Shown here piece after piece: positions 45,745-54,559 of a DNA stretch of 64,000 bases (positions within the stretch are counted from its first letter, which is position 1; every line of letters begins with the position of its first letter). The position numbers and the translations under genes were made by a program. The notes under the pieces are model-generated. The model ran no database searches. It was given only the letters and a program-made list of their open reading frames with translations, and had not been told where the DNA came from. Source of the stretch: Paenibacillus lentus (GTDB taxonomy: Bacteria; Bacillota; Bacilli; Paenibacillales; Paenibacillaceae); contig NZ_CP034248.1 in assembly GCF_003931855.1 (NCBI RefSeq), forward strand, positions 3,596,001-3,660,000, in the 5' to 3' direction.

Positions 45745-48162
45745 TTAATAACCAGTCACGCCATGGATATAGGTAAACCAAGGAGTGTCCAGAGCTCCTT
45801 GCCCAGGGTTGTAGGTGAAGGAGTACTCGACTGTATCCCCTTGTTGCAGGTTATTTAGAGGATAGCTATAATTACCGTTTCCAGTTGAAGTCATGGCTAC
45901 GTTCATCTGCACACCGCTATTGACCTTATAGTGCAGATCAGCAAAGGTAGCGCCATGAACATAGAACAGCAAGTCATCGCCTGTTTTCTTCAGGCCGCGC
46001 TCCTCATCGCCGATAATGATGGTAGTGGATGGATCCGGCGCATTTCCATCTCCATTTCCGTTTCCATCACCATCCCCAGTACCATTTCCATCACCATTTC
46101 CAGGATTCCCAGCTCCGTTTTCCTTATAAACCCGCACATAATCGACCTGCATTGTCGCAGGAATATCGGACGGATTCGGGGTAATGCCGCCGTCAAAACT
46201 TCCGCCGATCGCCAGATTCATAATGAGGTAGAACGGCTGATCGAATGGCGCGTTCGGATTGTTCGGTGCGGTTAGCGAATACCATTGTTCATTGGTCACT
46301 TTGAAGAAGAACTTGCCATCCACATACCACTTGATGTTGTCCTCTTCCCAAACTACGGAATATACATGAAAATCATTATCAATCGTCTGCCCTTCTGGGA
46401 AATGGTACTCGCCTGAAATATGCTGGTTCGCCGGCCATGTTCCACCAAAGTGTACGGCACCGGTCGACATGCCAGGCAAACGTCCTCTCGCTTCCATGAC
46501 ATCGATCTCACCGGATGCCGCCCATGTCCCGTAAGGACTGTCTTGCGGAAGCATCCACAATGCCGGCCAGACACCATTGCCTGTAGGCAGCTTTGCGCGG
46601 AAGTCGACTCGGCCATATTTCAGGTTAAAATGATCCTTCGTGTTAACTTTGCCGGATGAGTATTGCGCATACCGGTTTGGATCCTGCGGGAAAGACTTGT
46701 GATCGTTCAGAGCCCGGAGATTCAGCTTCCCGTCCTGTACGAACACATTTTCTGGACTGTCGGTATAGTGCTGCAGTTCCGCATTGCCCCACCCCCATGT
46801 ACCAGGATCATCATTGAGGTAATAGCCTTGCTCGTAGTTCCACTTGCTCATATCAAGCGCTGTTCCATTAAATTCATCTTGCCAGATCAGATCCATGCCC
46901 GCAATCGCTGGGTTGCTTGGCGTTCCAATGGCAATATCCTCATGATCACTTACATCTGGACGAGGGGCATTCGGATTGCCGATGAATGTATAGTTCACAT
47001 AATTATTGCCAATGCTTCCGCCCTTCTGCCCGTTCAACGGATAGCCGATACGAAGTTGAATATCCTCCTGGATCGGCTGGAACCATAATCCATAAATGTA
47101 GTCAGCCCAGTATCCCCATTGATTCTTATCAGACATGTTGTTATAACCATTTGCGGAATATGAAAACCCGCTCTGACCCGAATCTCCCAAGTTAACCCAT
47201 TGCCCATTAATGCTAATCTCGTACACGAAATTATCTAGCTCTGTGCGGATTGGCGCGCCTCCGTCAATCTTAGGCAACGGGATGCCGATCGCACCGCTCG
47301 TGTCTGCCGTAAAGGTCGTTCCTTCATAAGGAGTAATAACATATGAATTCCTTATGACCTCATTAAAGTTGATGGTATATACAACGTTAACCAAAGAGGT
47401 CTTCGATTCCAATTTGACGTGAATTGACTCCGTTACATTAAACCAGTAGCCGCCGCCACCTTCGGTAAATTGACCAAAGTTTTGATCATAAATCCAGCCG
47501 CTCGCTGCATTATTATCGATATCGATCCATGTACTACTGTTTACAGGCTTTACGTAGACCTTCAGATCATCCGCGACAGCTTCATACGTAATGGCCGGGT
47601 CGTTATTAAACGTTGGATAAGTAAAACCTGCGCCACCCGTAAAGCCTGCTGTAATCTCCGGCCCTTGAGTAGGGGTCATCGCTGTAATTGTAGTTTTGTT
47701 GATGTTCTGAAACTCAAGCATGTATTCCAATGTAATCCCATTCGTTTTGGAGTACAGCTGAACCTCAGTCGTTGCAGAGAGGGTGAACCAATAACCGGTA
47801 AAACCTCCGTCGCTCCAGTGCCCCCAGTTCTGGTTATAAATAAAGCTGCTTACACTGTCAATGTCAACCCAGCTGCCGTTCACTTTCACATTAACGCCCA
47901 CGTCATGAGCAACATCATTCCAACTGGCGGCCCCTCCATTAAATATGGGCATGACGAAACCATAACTGGCTTGTCCTACCCCTGATTTGGAGATGACAGG
48001 TCCATCTGCTGCTGAAAAGTATTCCATAGAGGTAACCGCTGTTTCGGCAGCCTGAACCTTTGCAGTTGACCATAATCCAACAGTAGCGAGCATGACGATC
48101 GCTAAGAACAAACTTATTCCCTTCTGCAAATACCGCCTCTCCGTCGTGTGAGATCCTTTCAT
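45745..48162 (-). CDS. Secreted GH16 beta-1,3-glucanase (laminarinase) with CBM56
   Basis: 805 residues, ATG at 48162 behind GGGAGTG. Signal peptide (GISLFLAIVMLATVGLW, cleavage near VQAAE). Residues ~45-395 are three tandem ~115-residue beta-rich modules sharing patterns such as GYWFTLSATTEV / GYWFNVTESIHV / GLWFQPIQEDIQ. GH16 domain ~430-665 with the catalytic ASGEIDVMEARG (E-x-D-x-x-E) and the aromatic LWMLPQDSPYGTW. A Gly/Asn/Asp linker (~667-690) precedes a CBM56-type glucan-binding domain (GATFADLHYKVNSGVQ ... PWFTYIHGVTGY). It degrades laminarin or fungal wall beta-1,3-glucan outside the cell. A cre-like site lies upstream. Confidence 0.93.
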   Translation of the reverse strand: MKGSHTTERRYLQKGISLFLAIVMLATVGLWSTAKVQAAETAVTSMEYFSAADGPVISKSGVGQASYGFVMPIFNGGAASWNDVAHDVGVNVKVNGSWVDIDSVSSFIYNQNWGHWSDGGFTGYWFTLSATTEVQLYSKTNGITLEYMLEFQNINKTTITAMTPTQGPEITAGFTGGAGFTYPTFNNDPAITYEAVADDLKVYVKPVNSSTWIDIDNNAASGWIYDQNFGQFTEGGGGYWFNVTESIHVKLESKTSLVNVVYTINFNEVIRNSYVITPYEGTTFTADTSGAIGIPLPKIDGGAPIRTELDNFVYEISINGQWVNLGDSGQSGFSYSANGYNNMSDKNQWGYWADYIYGLWFQPIQEDIQLRIGYPLNGQKGGSIGNNYVNYTFIGNPNAPRPDVSDHEDIAIGTPSNPAIAGMDLIWQDEFNGTALDMSKWNYEQGYYLNDDPGTWGWGNAELQHYTDSPENVFVQDGKLNLRALNDHKSFPQDPNRYAQYSSGKVNTKDHFNLKYGRVDFRAKLPTGNGVWPALWMLPQDSPYGTWAASGEIDVMEARGRLPGMSTGAVHFGGTWPANQHISGEYHFPEGQTIDNDFHVYSVVWEEDNIKWYVDGKFFFKVTNEQWYSLTAPNNPNAPFDQPFYLIMNLAIGGSFDGGITPNPSDIPATMQVDYVRVYKENGAGNPGNGDGNGTGDGDGNGNGDGNAPDPSTTIIIGDEERGLKKTGDDLLFYVHGATFADLHYKVNSGVQMNVAMTSTGNGNYSYPLNNLQQGDTVEYSFTYNPGQGALDTPWFTYIHGVTGY

Positions 48163-48211
48163 AAATACACTCCCTTATCTATAGTAGATGTACCCAGCCT
48201 TAGCGCCTATA

Positions 48212-48225
48212 AGAAAGCGCTTGCA
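48212..48225. promoter_or_regulatory. cre-like site upstream of the laminarinase gene
   Basis: AGAAAGCGCTTGCA matches 12 of 14 positions of the catabolite-responsive element and lies 50-63 bp before the start codon, where CcpA could block transcription. Confidence 0.5.
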
Positions 48226-48396
48226 GCGAGAGTGTCTTTATTTTATCGAATTCCCATTCTGTTGGATAGGTGCCGTATTTAGGATCATGTCCCAATATTT
48301 CGGCTCCTTTACAAGGGTTACAGTCTCCCGTATTGAGAGATGTAACCCCGACGACTTGAGTAAGGTCTGAGGGATAAGCATTATCCTTGATGGATC

Positions 48397-49644
48397 TCAT
48401 TGAATATCTTCCCGCAGCGGCATGCCCGCTTCAACCAATCGCTTATTGCGAATAAAAAAAGTAGTCAGCACAAGCATGAGCATTCCGGTTCCGATTAACA
48501 GCCACTCTATCTTCATCACATCGGCTAGCGGTCCGAAGATCAACATCCCGATGGGCATCATGGAAGTTGAGATCATCCCAAAAACGCCAAATATCCGGCC
48601 TAAATAGTTCTCATCCACCTTCTCCTGCAGCATAACGGTCGTTGGTGTATTAAAGATAGGCATCGCCACTCCGAATACTGCCATAATGGCTAAGTATATC
48701 CAGAAAACAGGCACAATGCCGAGCGCCAATGAGGACAGCGCCATCACGAAGCTGGCTATAGCCATGGTATACACTTTATTTTTGAAGCCGCCCCATGACG
48801 CAATAATTCCCCCTCCGGCCATCATGCCAACGGAAAACGCGATTTCAATTGCAGTTAAGCGCCATACATCGTCACCGAAGCTGCGCGCAACCTGTAGTGG
48901 AGTCAAAAAGGCAGCCGGGGCCATGAGTACGAAGAAAAAGGCGAAAAAAACAAAAAATGATTTTAAAAAGGGATGCTGTTCGATATATACCAAGCCCTGT
49001 TTGAAATCATCCAGATAGCCTGTCATTTGCCCTTCCGAGGCCTTTTGATGCTTCGGAATTTTGAGGAACACCAACAATGTGAAGATAGCCATTGCCGCTG
49101 TAACGACGTCGATTAGAAAAATCATTTCAATCGTTGCGATTGTGAGCAAAGCCGCACTGACAATAGGCGCTATGAACATAGTGATCGCTTGCAGGCTTCC
49201 GTTGATGCCGTTTACTTTCGTTAGCTTGTCTTGCGGCACGATTTGCGGCAATATCGCTCCCACTGCGGGGGTCTGAATGCCTGCCCCGAGTGCTCGCACG
49301 GCTGCGATGATAAACAGCAGCCATGTCGCTTGGTAGCCTAGTAAAAACATAATGGCCAGAAATAGCGTAACGGCAGCGATCATCGCATCCGCCAGCATAA
49401 TAAGCAATTTTCGGTTAAAGCGATCGGCCCAAACACCAGCAAATGGCGATAGCAGGAACGTAGGTATAAATCCGCATAGAATATATAGCGTCATCATGAT
49501 CCCTGATTGTTTCGTCAGCGTAATGTGCCACATTATAGAATATTGCACTAAAGATGAGCCGAATAGTGAGATGGTCTGGCTGCCTAAAAAGAGAAAGATA
49601 TTCCTCCTCCAATGATCTTTCCTGTTACTTTCGGTTTGTAGCAT
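48397..49644 (-). CDS. MFS exporter of the MefA/EntS (MFS_3) type
   Basis: 415 residues with twelve membrane helices; start ATG at 49644. Early segment FLFLGSQTISLFGSSLVQYS and the loop SPFAGVWADRFNRKLLIM are those of DHA3-type exporters such as macrolide efflux MefA. AVRALGAGIQTPAVGAILPQ and PTTVMLQEKVDENYLGRIFG are also typical. The substrate is unknown: macrolide, siderophore or another amphiphile. It stands alone upstream of the laminarinase gene on the same strand. Confidence 0.88.
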   Translation of the reverse strand: MLQTESNRKDHWRRNIFLFLGSQTISLFGSSLVQYSIMWHITLTKQSGIMMTLYILCGFIPTFLLSPFAGVWADRFNRKLLIMLADAMIAAVTLFLAIMFLLGYQATWLLFIIAAVRALGAGIQTPAVGAILPQIVPQDKLTKVNGINGSLQAITMFIAPIVSAALLTIATIEMIFLIDVVTAAMAIFTLLVFLKIPKHQKASEGQMTGYLDDFKQGLVYIEQHPFLKSFFVFFAFFFVLMAPAAFLTPLQVARSFGDDVWRLTAIEIAFSVGMMAGGGIIASWGGFKNKVYTMAIASFVMALSSLALGIVPVFWIYLAIMAVFGVAMPIFNTPTTVMLQEKVDENYLGRIFGVFGMISTSMMPIGMLIFGPLADVMKIEWLLIGTGMLMLVLTTFFIRNKRLVEAGMPLREDIQ

Positions 49645-49734
49645 TATTCAAACCCCTTACCCTCGACTTGATGATTTGACTTTATCACCGATTCTTTTTT
49701 GGCCAGCACTGTATTTTAAATTTTTTGCGAAACA

Positions 49735-50256
49735 TCATTGACACGGCAGTTCAGTAACCCTATACACGTTTGTATACAAGATTTCTTTTCGATGGGCGAA
49801 CTCCTCTTCTGAGAGAATTTGTGGATAGCTCATAATTATCAGCGGTAAATATGTCTCGCCTTCCTGAAGAGGCGGCTGCACATAGTCAAATGGATTGAGC
49901 CGGAAACCTAAGCGCTCATAAAAGCCTATTCTCCGTTCTGCAATGTCAGTGTCAGGATATTCCACCTCCAACAGGATGGGCTTGGACGACTCTTCAATAT
50001 ATGACGCCATGATTTTACCACCAATACCGCTCCCACGCGTGTTTGGATCAACAGCAATATGTTCGATGAACCGAAAAGAAGGAAACTCCCATACTGCCAT
50101 AAACGCGATCACTTGGTTATTACTGTTTGTTTCCGTAATGAGACGGTAATGCGGATCGGCCAGCAGTTCCTTCTGTCCGGCGTAACTTCTTCGTTCACTT
50201 GTTGGAAATGAGGCTTCCATCAACGCGAAAATATGTTCAAACTGTTTGTCGTTCAT
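49735..50256 (-). CDS. GNAT N-acetyltransferase
   Basis: 173 residues, ATG at 50256 behind AAGGGAGAA. Acetyl-CoA-binding motif A: IEHIAVDPNTRGSGIGGKIM (the R-x-x-G-x-G/A loop), followed by ERRIGFYERLGFRLNPF. Length and lack of other domains fit small-molecule or peptide acetyltransferases. Substrate not inferable. Divergent from the SRAP gene with ~150 bp between. Confidence 0.88.
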   Translation of the reverse strand: MNDKQFEHIFALMEASFPTSERRSYAGQKELLADPHYRLITETNSNNQVIAFMAVWEFPSFRFIEHIAVDPNTRGSGIGGKIMASYIEESSKPILLEVEYPDTDIAERRIGFYERLGFRLNPFDYVQPPLQEGETYLPLIIMSYPQILSEEEFAHRKEILYTNVYRVTELPCQ

Positions 50257-50409
50257 GATAAAATTCTCCCTTATCTAGCCTGTTCTTATACCTCTATTAT
50301 ACTCCCTTTCATTCAAGTATCATTTCACACTTCATTCAGATCTCGCCGGAAGCATGAATAACTTTCCTCCTATAACAAACACTACGCTTATGAGGAGGCT
50401 GATGCTTAT

Positions 50410-51084
50410 ATGTGTCAACGTTTTTCCATGGCGGCCGAGCTGTCAGAGGTTCGGGAGCATTTTCATATTGAACGGGTCATGTACTACTATAAAAACCGTT
50501 ATAATATTAGCCCGACGCAAAATATGCCTGTTGTCCTGCAACAGAACGGGGAGCGGATTTTGGATGAGTTTCGCTGGGGCTTCATTCCTTATTGGGGAAA
50601 AGATGCAATCAACGCGGATCTCAGAAATGTGCATCAGAATCCGACCTATCGTAAAATGGTGGACAAGCAGCGGTGCGTCATTCCATGCAATGGATTTTAT
50701 TATTGGAAACAGGAAGGAAAAAGATCGTATCCCGTACGGGTGGTCATGAAAAACCGGAGTATGTTTGGAGTCGCCGGACTATATGAAGTATGGCGGGATG
50801 CACGCGGGGAACCCCTTCGCACCTGCACCTTGGTCATGACGGAAGCCAATCCGCTGATTGGGGAATTCGAGAGCCGAATGCCAGCGATTCTTTCCCCGGA
50901 GAACATGGCTCGGTGGCTCGATGAGCAGACGAACGATCTCGATGCTCTCGATCCAATTCTACGGCCCCATTCGGCAGAAGAGATGCATGCGTATGCCGTG
51001 ACGCCGTTGATCGATAACAACAGGCATGACACGGATGAATGTATTCGGGAAATGGATTTAAGCCGGGCGTGGGTAAAGCGCTGA
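50410..51084 (+). CDS. SRAP (YedK/HMCES-like) protein with altered active site
   Basis: 224 residues. ATG at 50410 is right because cysteine must be residue 2 (MCQRFSMAAE) to become the N-terminal nucleophile that crosslinks abasic sites. The SRAP core is clear: YNISPTQNMPVVLQQNGE, FRWGFIPYWGKDAINADLRN, RCVIPCNGFYYWKQEG, ESRMPAILSPENMARWL and AVTPLIDNN. In YedK the fold uses an active-site glutamate in GFYEW and a histidine before RMP; here these are GFYYW and ES-RMP. So the crosslink may form but be processed differently. Paenibacillus paralogues often show GFYGW, so it may be a subfamily trait. Confidence 0.9.
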   Translation: MCQRFSMAAELSEVREHFHIERVMYYYKNRYNISPTQNMPVVLQQNGERILDEFRWGFIPYWGKDAINADLRNVHQNPTYRKMVDKQRCVIPCNGFYYWKQEGKRSYPVRVVMKNRSMFGVAGLYEVWRDARGEPLRTCTLVMTEANPLIGEFESRMPAILSPENMARWLDEQTNDLDALDPILRPHSAEEMHAYAVTPLIDNNRHDTDECIREMDLSRAWVKR

Positions 51085-51122
51085 AGTCCCCAGCGCCCGG
51101 AGTGAAGTTTTTTAAATCATCT

Positions 51123-51926
51123 TCATTCCTGCAGATCTATCATCTTTTGAATAGTTAGCAATACCCCATTCTCTTCATTGGATTTGGTAATAAAACTCGC
51201 TGCCTTCTTTGTATTCTCGCACGCATTGCTGACTGCAAAGCTGTATTTCGCAATACTCATTAGCTCCACATCGTTTTCTCCGTCTCCAAAAGACATCGTT
51301 TCATCGTAGGTTACGCCCAGCATTTCCTGGAGCTTTTTAACGGTTTCGCCCTTATGGGTGTTATACGACGTAATGTCCAGCCATCTTGGTTCAGAATCGA
51401 CAATATAGATTTGCCCCAGTAGTGTATTTTCCACATGCTTTCTCAAATCAGTACTTCGTCCCTCTGGATCATAGACCGTAATTTTAATGAAATCACTATC
51501 CATTTGTTTAAAAGAATCGATTTTAACGACTTTTTCATAGGAGCCTTTGACAACCGTAAATAACTCATCACTAATCGAAGTTCGTATATAGGCCGCATCG
51601 CTGGTACAAGCGATAATTGTCATATCCGGATCGAAAGAATCAATTAGCTCTATAGATTTCTGCGCCAGTTCTCTATGAATGGTAAACTCCCTAATAACCT
51701 CCCCATCTTTCTTAATTTTGGCCGCGCTATCTCCTAGAATCCACATGCCTTTCCCATGCTCGCCAAATAGCTTCTCAACTCTTTCGCATTGTTTCCCCGT
51801 ACATGCAACAAACGTAATCCCTTTTTTCTGCATTTCCTTATATACCTGGTTAAACAGTTCAATATCAAATGATCCCTGATTGTTTAAAAAAGTTCCGTCC
51901 AAATCTGTCACGACGAGTTTAATCAT
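51123..51926 (-). CDS. HAD-superfamily Cof-type phosphatase
   Basis: About 267 residues from ATG at 51926 (TAGGGGGATTAAC in front), the natural start of the fold MIKLVVTDLDGTFLNNQG, whose two aspartates are the nucleophile and acid/base. Motif II is in FVACTGKQ, motif III is the lysine in NTHKGETVKKL, and motif IV is MSFGDGENDVELM. The cap is of the C2 (Cof) type, as in sugar phosphatases SupH/YbiV and YkrA. The MFS gene immediately upstream (its stop is ~35 bp away) suggests a shared sugar-phosphate role. Confidence 0.9.
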   Translation of the reverse strand: MIKLVVTDLDGTFLNNQGSFDIELFNQVYKEMQKKGITFVACTGKQCERVEKLFGEHGKGMWILGDSAAKIKKDGEVIREFTIHRELAQKSIELIDSFDPDMTIIACTSDAAYIRTSISDELFTVVKGSYEKVVKIDSFKQMDSDFIKITVYDPEGRSTDLRKHVENTLLGQIYIVDSEPRWLDITSYNTHKGETVKKLQEMLGVTYDETMSFGDGENDVELMSIAKYSFAVSNACENTKKAASFITKSNEENGVLLTIQKMIDLQE

Positions 51927-51958
51927 GTTAATCCCCCTAATTGATCCCTGCAAATCTT

Positions 51959-53170
51959 CTAAAGATCCGCTTTCGAGTGTTTGTTCAAAATAAAGTTAAC
52001 TCTCTCCGCACTCAGTAACATGAAAGCAAGCAAAGCAATCACAACCAGCGGAAACAAAGTTAGGCTCGTTTGTGTAGCAAGGAGTCCAAATGCTGGAGGC
52101 AGCAATGTGGTTCCTGTGTAGGCAACAGCCATCTGATAACCCATAAGTTTTGCTGAATTCTCTCTGCCAAACCTAGACGGTGTTTCATGCAACAGCCCGG
52201 GATAAATGGGCGCCAAGCCGAGTCCGATCAATATGAACCCCGTTAGAGAAAACGAAATCGGTAGCGGAAGCAGGAGAAGAACTCCGCCCACAACACTTAT
52301 CACCTGGCCGTAACGGATTAGCAAACGATTAGAAACTTTCAGCGTAATAAACCCGGTAATCAACCTGCCCACTGTTATACCGCCATAGTATAGTGAGATC
52401 CACCCCGCAGCTGTTTCTGCGGTAATGCTTCTTGCCCCGACCAAGTAACTGGCTCCCCACAACCCTACCGTAGCCTCCACCCCGCAATAGAATAAAAAGG
52501 CAATTAGGGTTGGCTTGACGCCTTTAATACGAAGGACATTAACTTTGGCCATCGTCTCCGCCTGCAATTGGTCGCCTTGTACAAGCTCATCATTTTTGGA
52601 ATGCTCAAGTTTTCGAGCTGCAGCGACCCGTTTCCACAAAGGAAGCGTAGCAAGTAAAATTAAAACGAGTGAAAACTGAATGATGGCAACTGCAGCATAG
52701 CCACCTCGCCAGGAGTTTTGATTGGCGATATAAGTTGACATAATGATTGGCCCCATCGTTGCTCCTACACCCCAGAAGCAGTGTAACCAATTCATGTGAT
52801 GAGCCTTATAGTTTTCCGCAACATAGTGATTCAAAGCCGCATCTACAGCACCTGCACCAAGACCGAGCGGAATGGCCAGAATAACAAACCAAAGCATGGA
52901 GGGCGCCACAGAAAAACCAAGCAGTGCTCCAGCAGTCAGAATGCAGCTGAACAAGGTGATGTTGCCTGTGCCCCACCGTTGAATCATGCTCCCGCTTACC
53001 AAGCTTGAGACTATAGTTCCCCCCGCTATAATCATGGATACAATTCCTGCAGCTCCGAATGAAGATCCAATGTCTGGCCATATCACGGGCCATGCTGATC
53101 CAAGCAGAGAGTCCGGAAGCCCAAGGCTTATAAATGCCAAATAAATAATAATTAAAAACCAAGTAGCCAA
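51959..53170 (-). CDS. MFS transporter, sugar type (FucP/YfkF-like)
   Basis: About 403 residues. GGAGG at ten bases before favours TTG at 53170; ATG at 53188 is an alternative. Twelve helices. Typical blocks: LAFISLGLPDSLLGSAWPV, GAGAVDAALNHYVAENY (helix 4 region with conserved asparagine), and LHCFWGVGATMGP. These resemble the FucP/GlcP sugar-proton symporter branch. It is probably in an operon with the HAD phosphatase, and a ROK regulator lies just upstream on the same strand, all pointing to a carbohydrate uptake unit. Confidence 0.85.
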   Translation of the reverse strand: MATWFLIIIYLAFISLGLPDSLLGSAWPVIWPDIGSSFGAAGIVSMIIAGGTIVSSLVSGSMIQRWGTGNITLFSCILTAGALLGFSVAPSMLWFVILAIPLGLGAGAVDAALNHYVAENYKAHHMNWLHCFWGVGATMGPIIMSTYIANQNSWRGGYAAVAIIQFSLVLILLATLPLWKRVAAARKLEHSKNDELVQGDQLQAETMAKVNVLRIKGVKPTLIAFLFYCGVEATVGLWGASYLVGARSITAETAAGWISLYYGGITVGRLITGFITLKVSNRLLIRYGQVISVVGGVLLLLPLPISFSLTGFILIGLGLAPIYPGLLHETPSRFGRENSAKLMGYQMAVAYTGTTLLPPAFGLLATQTSLTLFPLVVIALLAFMLLSAERVNFILNKHSKADL

Positions 53171-53295
53171 GTAAACACCTTCCTCCATCGTCAATGAATA
53201 TTCCTTCAATATCAGACCTTAGAAATATACTTTATAAAGATTATTTATTTAGTATGCGGCAGGTGTTTTTCTTTGTCAAGATATGTAATGAAAAT

Positions 53296-53320
53296 ACCCC
53301 CAGAATTTATTCAAGGGGGT
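53296..53320 (-). terminator. Terminator of the ROK regulator gene
   Basis: ACCCCC / GGGGGT stem around a 13-nt loop followed by ATTTTC on the minus strand. Confidence 0.75.
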
Positions 53321-53324
53321 GTCG

Positions 53325-54329
53325 TTAACTGAATTGAACCAAGCTCGGTTCCAGAGATTTGAGTGTTAGCCAGCGCATGCCAGCCTCGAAATCCTGTTGG
53401 AATGTCTGTTGTAAAACCAATTCAGGATAGGACGGCATAGGGTGACGAAGCTGATAAGATTTCCATGCCTCATTCCAGACATCAACTTCAACTTTCTCCT
53501 GATAGATCACGATTTTGTCTGGAGCAAGAACTGCATTAACCGTTTGAGCGATCTGGCAGGCGGCATCAACAAATGCGGACTTGCTCATCTCGCGCTGCCA
53601 ATCTGGAGCGTGTGGGAGAAATTTGATTTCTCCGGACATGCCATTCTTCCCTTTAACAATTTTTCCATCTAAATAAATGCCCATGCCTGGCGGATATCTC
53701 ATTGGAAAATAAATACCGATCACACATTGTTCCAAATCGCTATTTTGCCTCATGCAGTACCCGCTGATTGCTGCGTTAACATCATTCTCGACCATAACAG
53801 GCAGTCCAAACCTCGATTCAATTTCCTCAATAATACGCGAACCCTTCAGCTCCTGATGACTGCTTACCATAATCTCCCCATTGACGGCCTGTCCAGGGAT
53901 GCCTATGCCGATGACCTTAATAGATGGGTATAATGCAAGAAAGTGCTCAATAATCTCATAGAAGCGCTGCCGCTCAAAAACAGGCATGATATATTCTTCT
54001 TTTGACACAATATGATCTTCCAGATTTACAATCGATGCTGAAACCAACTCCTGGCCTTGTTCCTCTTTCAAGTAAAGCACGAGCGCAAGACTGAAATCAA
54101 AGTTGTAACGATAGGTTTGGGCAGGCCTTCCCCCATTTGATGGAACGGGATCATCTTCAATCAGCTCCCCCAGCTCTAGAAGTTCCTTGACCAGGGAGTT
54201 TACTGTAACTACGCTCAGTTTGGTAAGTGAGGCAAGTTGGGGTTTTGTTGCTGTTTCAACCCGTCTCATAACATGGCGAACATTGTTTAGATTAATTTCT
54301 TTCATTAAATTGGCGTTTGCTTTTCTCAT
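53325..54329 (-). CDS. ROK-family transcriptional regulator (XylR/NagC type)
   Basis: 334 residues, ATG at 54329 behind AGCGGGGGGC. Residues ~1-75 are a winged helix (VRHVMRRVETATKPQLASLT, SVVTVNSLVKELLELGELIE). The ROK domain has VIGIGIPGQAVNGEIMVS, VENDVNAAISGYC and GMSGEIKFLP, but no clear zinc-binding C-x-G-x-x-G-C-x-E motif and a degenerate ATP loop, so it is a regulator rather than a kinase. Probable target: the sugar MFS-HAD operon next door. A second, broken ROK gene lies at 55.8 kb beside another MFS gene. Confidence 0.88.
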   Translation of the reverse strand: MRKANANLMKEINLNNVRHVMRRVETATKPQLASLTKLSVVTVNSLVKELLELGELIEDDPVPSNGGRPAQTYRYNFDFSLALVLYLKEEQGQELVSASIVNLEDHIVSKEEYIMPVFERQRFYEIIEHFLALYPSIKVIGIGIPGQAVNGEIMVSSHQELKGSRIIEEIESRFGLPVMVENDVNAAISGYCMRQNSDLEQCVIGIYFPMRYPPGMGIYLDGKIVKGKNGMSGEIKFLPHAPDWQREMSKSAFVDAACQIAQTVNAVLAPDKIVIYQEKVEVDVWNEAWKSYQLRHPMPSYPELVLQQTFQQDFEAGMRWLTLKSLEPSLVQFS

Positions 54330-54528
54330 AGCCCCCCGCTCGCTTATACAGTGTATTATTGATCACAGTTATTAAATATAACTTGATTCTACATGAATAT
54401 CGCTTTCTTTTCATCCTTTTCAACTTCGTTTTCTCGCAATAAACTCAATTTCTGTTGGAATATTACTGCCAATACTTCGAAATCACTTTTGTTCACGTTC
54501 CATAAAGATCTTCCTTCAATTGAAAGAA

Positions 54529-54549
54529 GACAGCCTATTACCGGCTGCC
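54529..54549 (-). terminator. Terminator of the second sugar MFS gene
   Basis: GGCAGCC / GGCTGTC stem on the minus strand with one wobble, followed by TTCTTTC. Confidence 0.65.
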
Positions 54550-54559
54550 TTTACTCTGA

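Noticed and set aside
46663..47985. Plus-strand frames opposite the laminarinase gene
   Set aside because: They mirror a well-supported GH16 gene and show no family motif.
54400..54420. cre-like TATCGCTTTC upstream of the ROK gene
   Set aside because: Two or more mismatches in the conserved half, weaker than the sites at 30.9 and 48.2 kb.
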